From positions 1 to 5,868 of the forward strand of contig JAQIBO010000528.1 in assembly GCA_027859055.1 (NCBI GenBank): a DNA stretch of 5,868 nucleotides. Reading direction: 5' to 3'. Shown here piece after piece: positions 5,704-5,868 of the stretch (its first letter is position 1; each line of letters starts with the position of its first letter). A program made the translations under genes and the position numbers. This stretch comes from Spirochaeta sp. (lineage in GTDB: Bacteria > Spirochaetota > Spirochaetia > DSM-27196 > Alkalispirochaetaceae). Under the pieces are notes generated by a model. The model did not search any database. It had not been told where the DNA came from and saw only the letters and a program-made list of their open reading frames with translations.

Positions 5704-5868
5704 ACTGTTCCCGAAGCGCCGGAATGATTCGGCGTCCGGCCAGATGAGCACCGATGATGTTGCGGGCCGGTGGGCCGAGCTCCAGCTCCGCGAGTCCGCC
5801 GGTACAAAAAATCTGCGGGGCCCCGGCGTGTTCACGTTTCCACGCACGGTCCGCATCAACGACAGGGA
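5681..5868 (-). CDS. Unrecognised protein, C-terminal 61 residues (5' end beyond window)
   Basis: On the minus strand an open frame enters from the right edge and ends at TGA (5683-5681), overlapping the last 23 bases of the SDR gene tail to tail. The visible 61 residues look like real protein: VVDADRAWKREHAG, then a hydrophobic strand leading into IFCTGGLAELELG, then PARNIIGAHLAGRRIIPALR and a basic tail. A short strand followed by TGGLA recalls the adenosine/phosphate loop of ASKHA-fold kinases such as type III pantothenate kinase, but the downstream residues do not fit that family well, so I assign no function. Codon choice resembles its neighbours. Competing frames here continue deep into the SDR and look like shadows. 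Confidence 0.6.
   Translation of the reverse strand, partial: PVVDADRAWKREHAGAPQIFCTGGLAELELGPPARNIIGAHLAGRRIIPALREQFTARKSR

Noticed and set aside
5717..5734. Hairpin after the SDR stop as an intrinsic terminator
   Set aside because: The stem is good but no T-run follows on either strand, and it lies inside the minus-strand gene.
1..5868. CRISPR arrays, insertion sequences, tRNA genes and attachment sites
   Set aside because: I looked for regularly spaced repeats, terminal inverted repeats, transposase motifs and tRNA-like cloverleaf ends and saw none.

Overview
The window is a gene-dense piece of a bacterial chromosome, with a GC content I judge by eye to be in the high 50s. It reads most like a free-living member of the Spirochaetota. 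Two things suggest this: the divergent form of NAD+-dependent DNA ligase, and the soluble class III cyclase with an 'FIDIANYT...LTPKENQ' start, both of which I associate from memory with Treponema/Spirochaeta relatives. That assignment is inference from recall, not a database result.

Layout from left to right. A rhomboid intramembrane protease on the minus strand (1-425) runs off the left edge. It is divergent, across 64 bp, from lipA, the lipoyl synthase (490-1389, +). A strong intrinsic terminator (1461-1501) separates lipA from ligA (1541-3448, +). Next come a class III adenylate/guanylate cyclase-domain protein (3497-4906, +) and an atypical short-chain dehydrogenase/reductase (4978-5703, +). 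The 3' part of an unrecognised minus-strand gene (5681-5868) overlaps the SDR tail convergently and leaves at the right edge. I see no mobile element, CRISPR array, tRNA or rRNA, and no gene-free stretch above about 150 bp.

The genes do not form an obvious pathway: membrane proteolysis, lipoate cofactor synthesis, DNA ligation, second-messenger synthesis and an oxidoreductase-like fold. What links them is how they appear to be expressed. None of the five visible start codons has a recognisable Shine-Dalgarno sequence. Each has a -10-like hexamer ending 6-8 nt before the ATG, with a plausible -35 hexamer 16-18 bp further upstream. That predicts leaderless or nearly leaderless mRNAs, each gene having its own promoter. 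By contrast, the terminator after lipA displays in its loop region a 12-nt match to the conserved 3' end of 16S rRNA (the anti-Shine-Dalgarno tail).

Three proteins carry departures from family consensus. LigA lacks the usual GRTG motif. The cyclase has Ile where the transition-state Asn is expected and a long insert in its catalytic domain. The SDR has Ile in place of the catalytic Tyr. I do not see a clear new multi-gene system. The leaderless architecture and the anti-SD terminator loop are the observations most worth testing.
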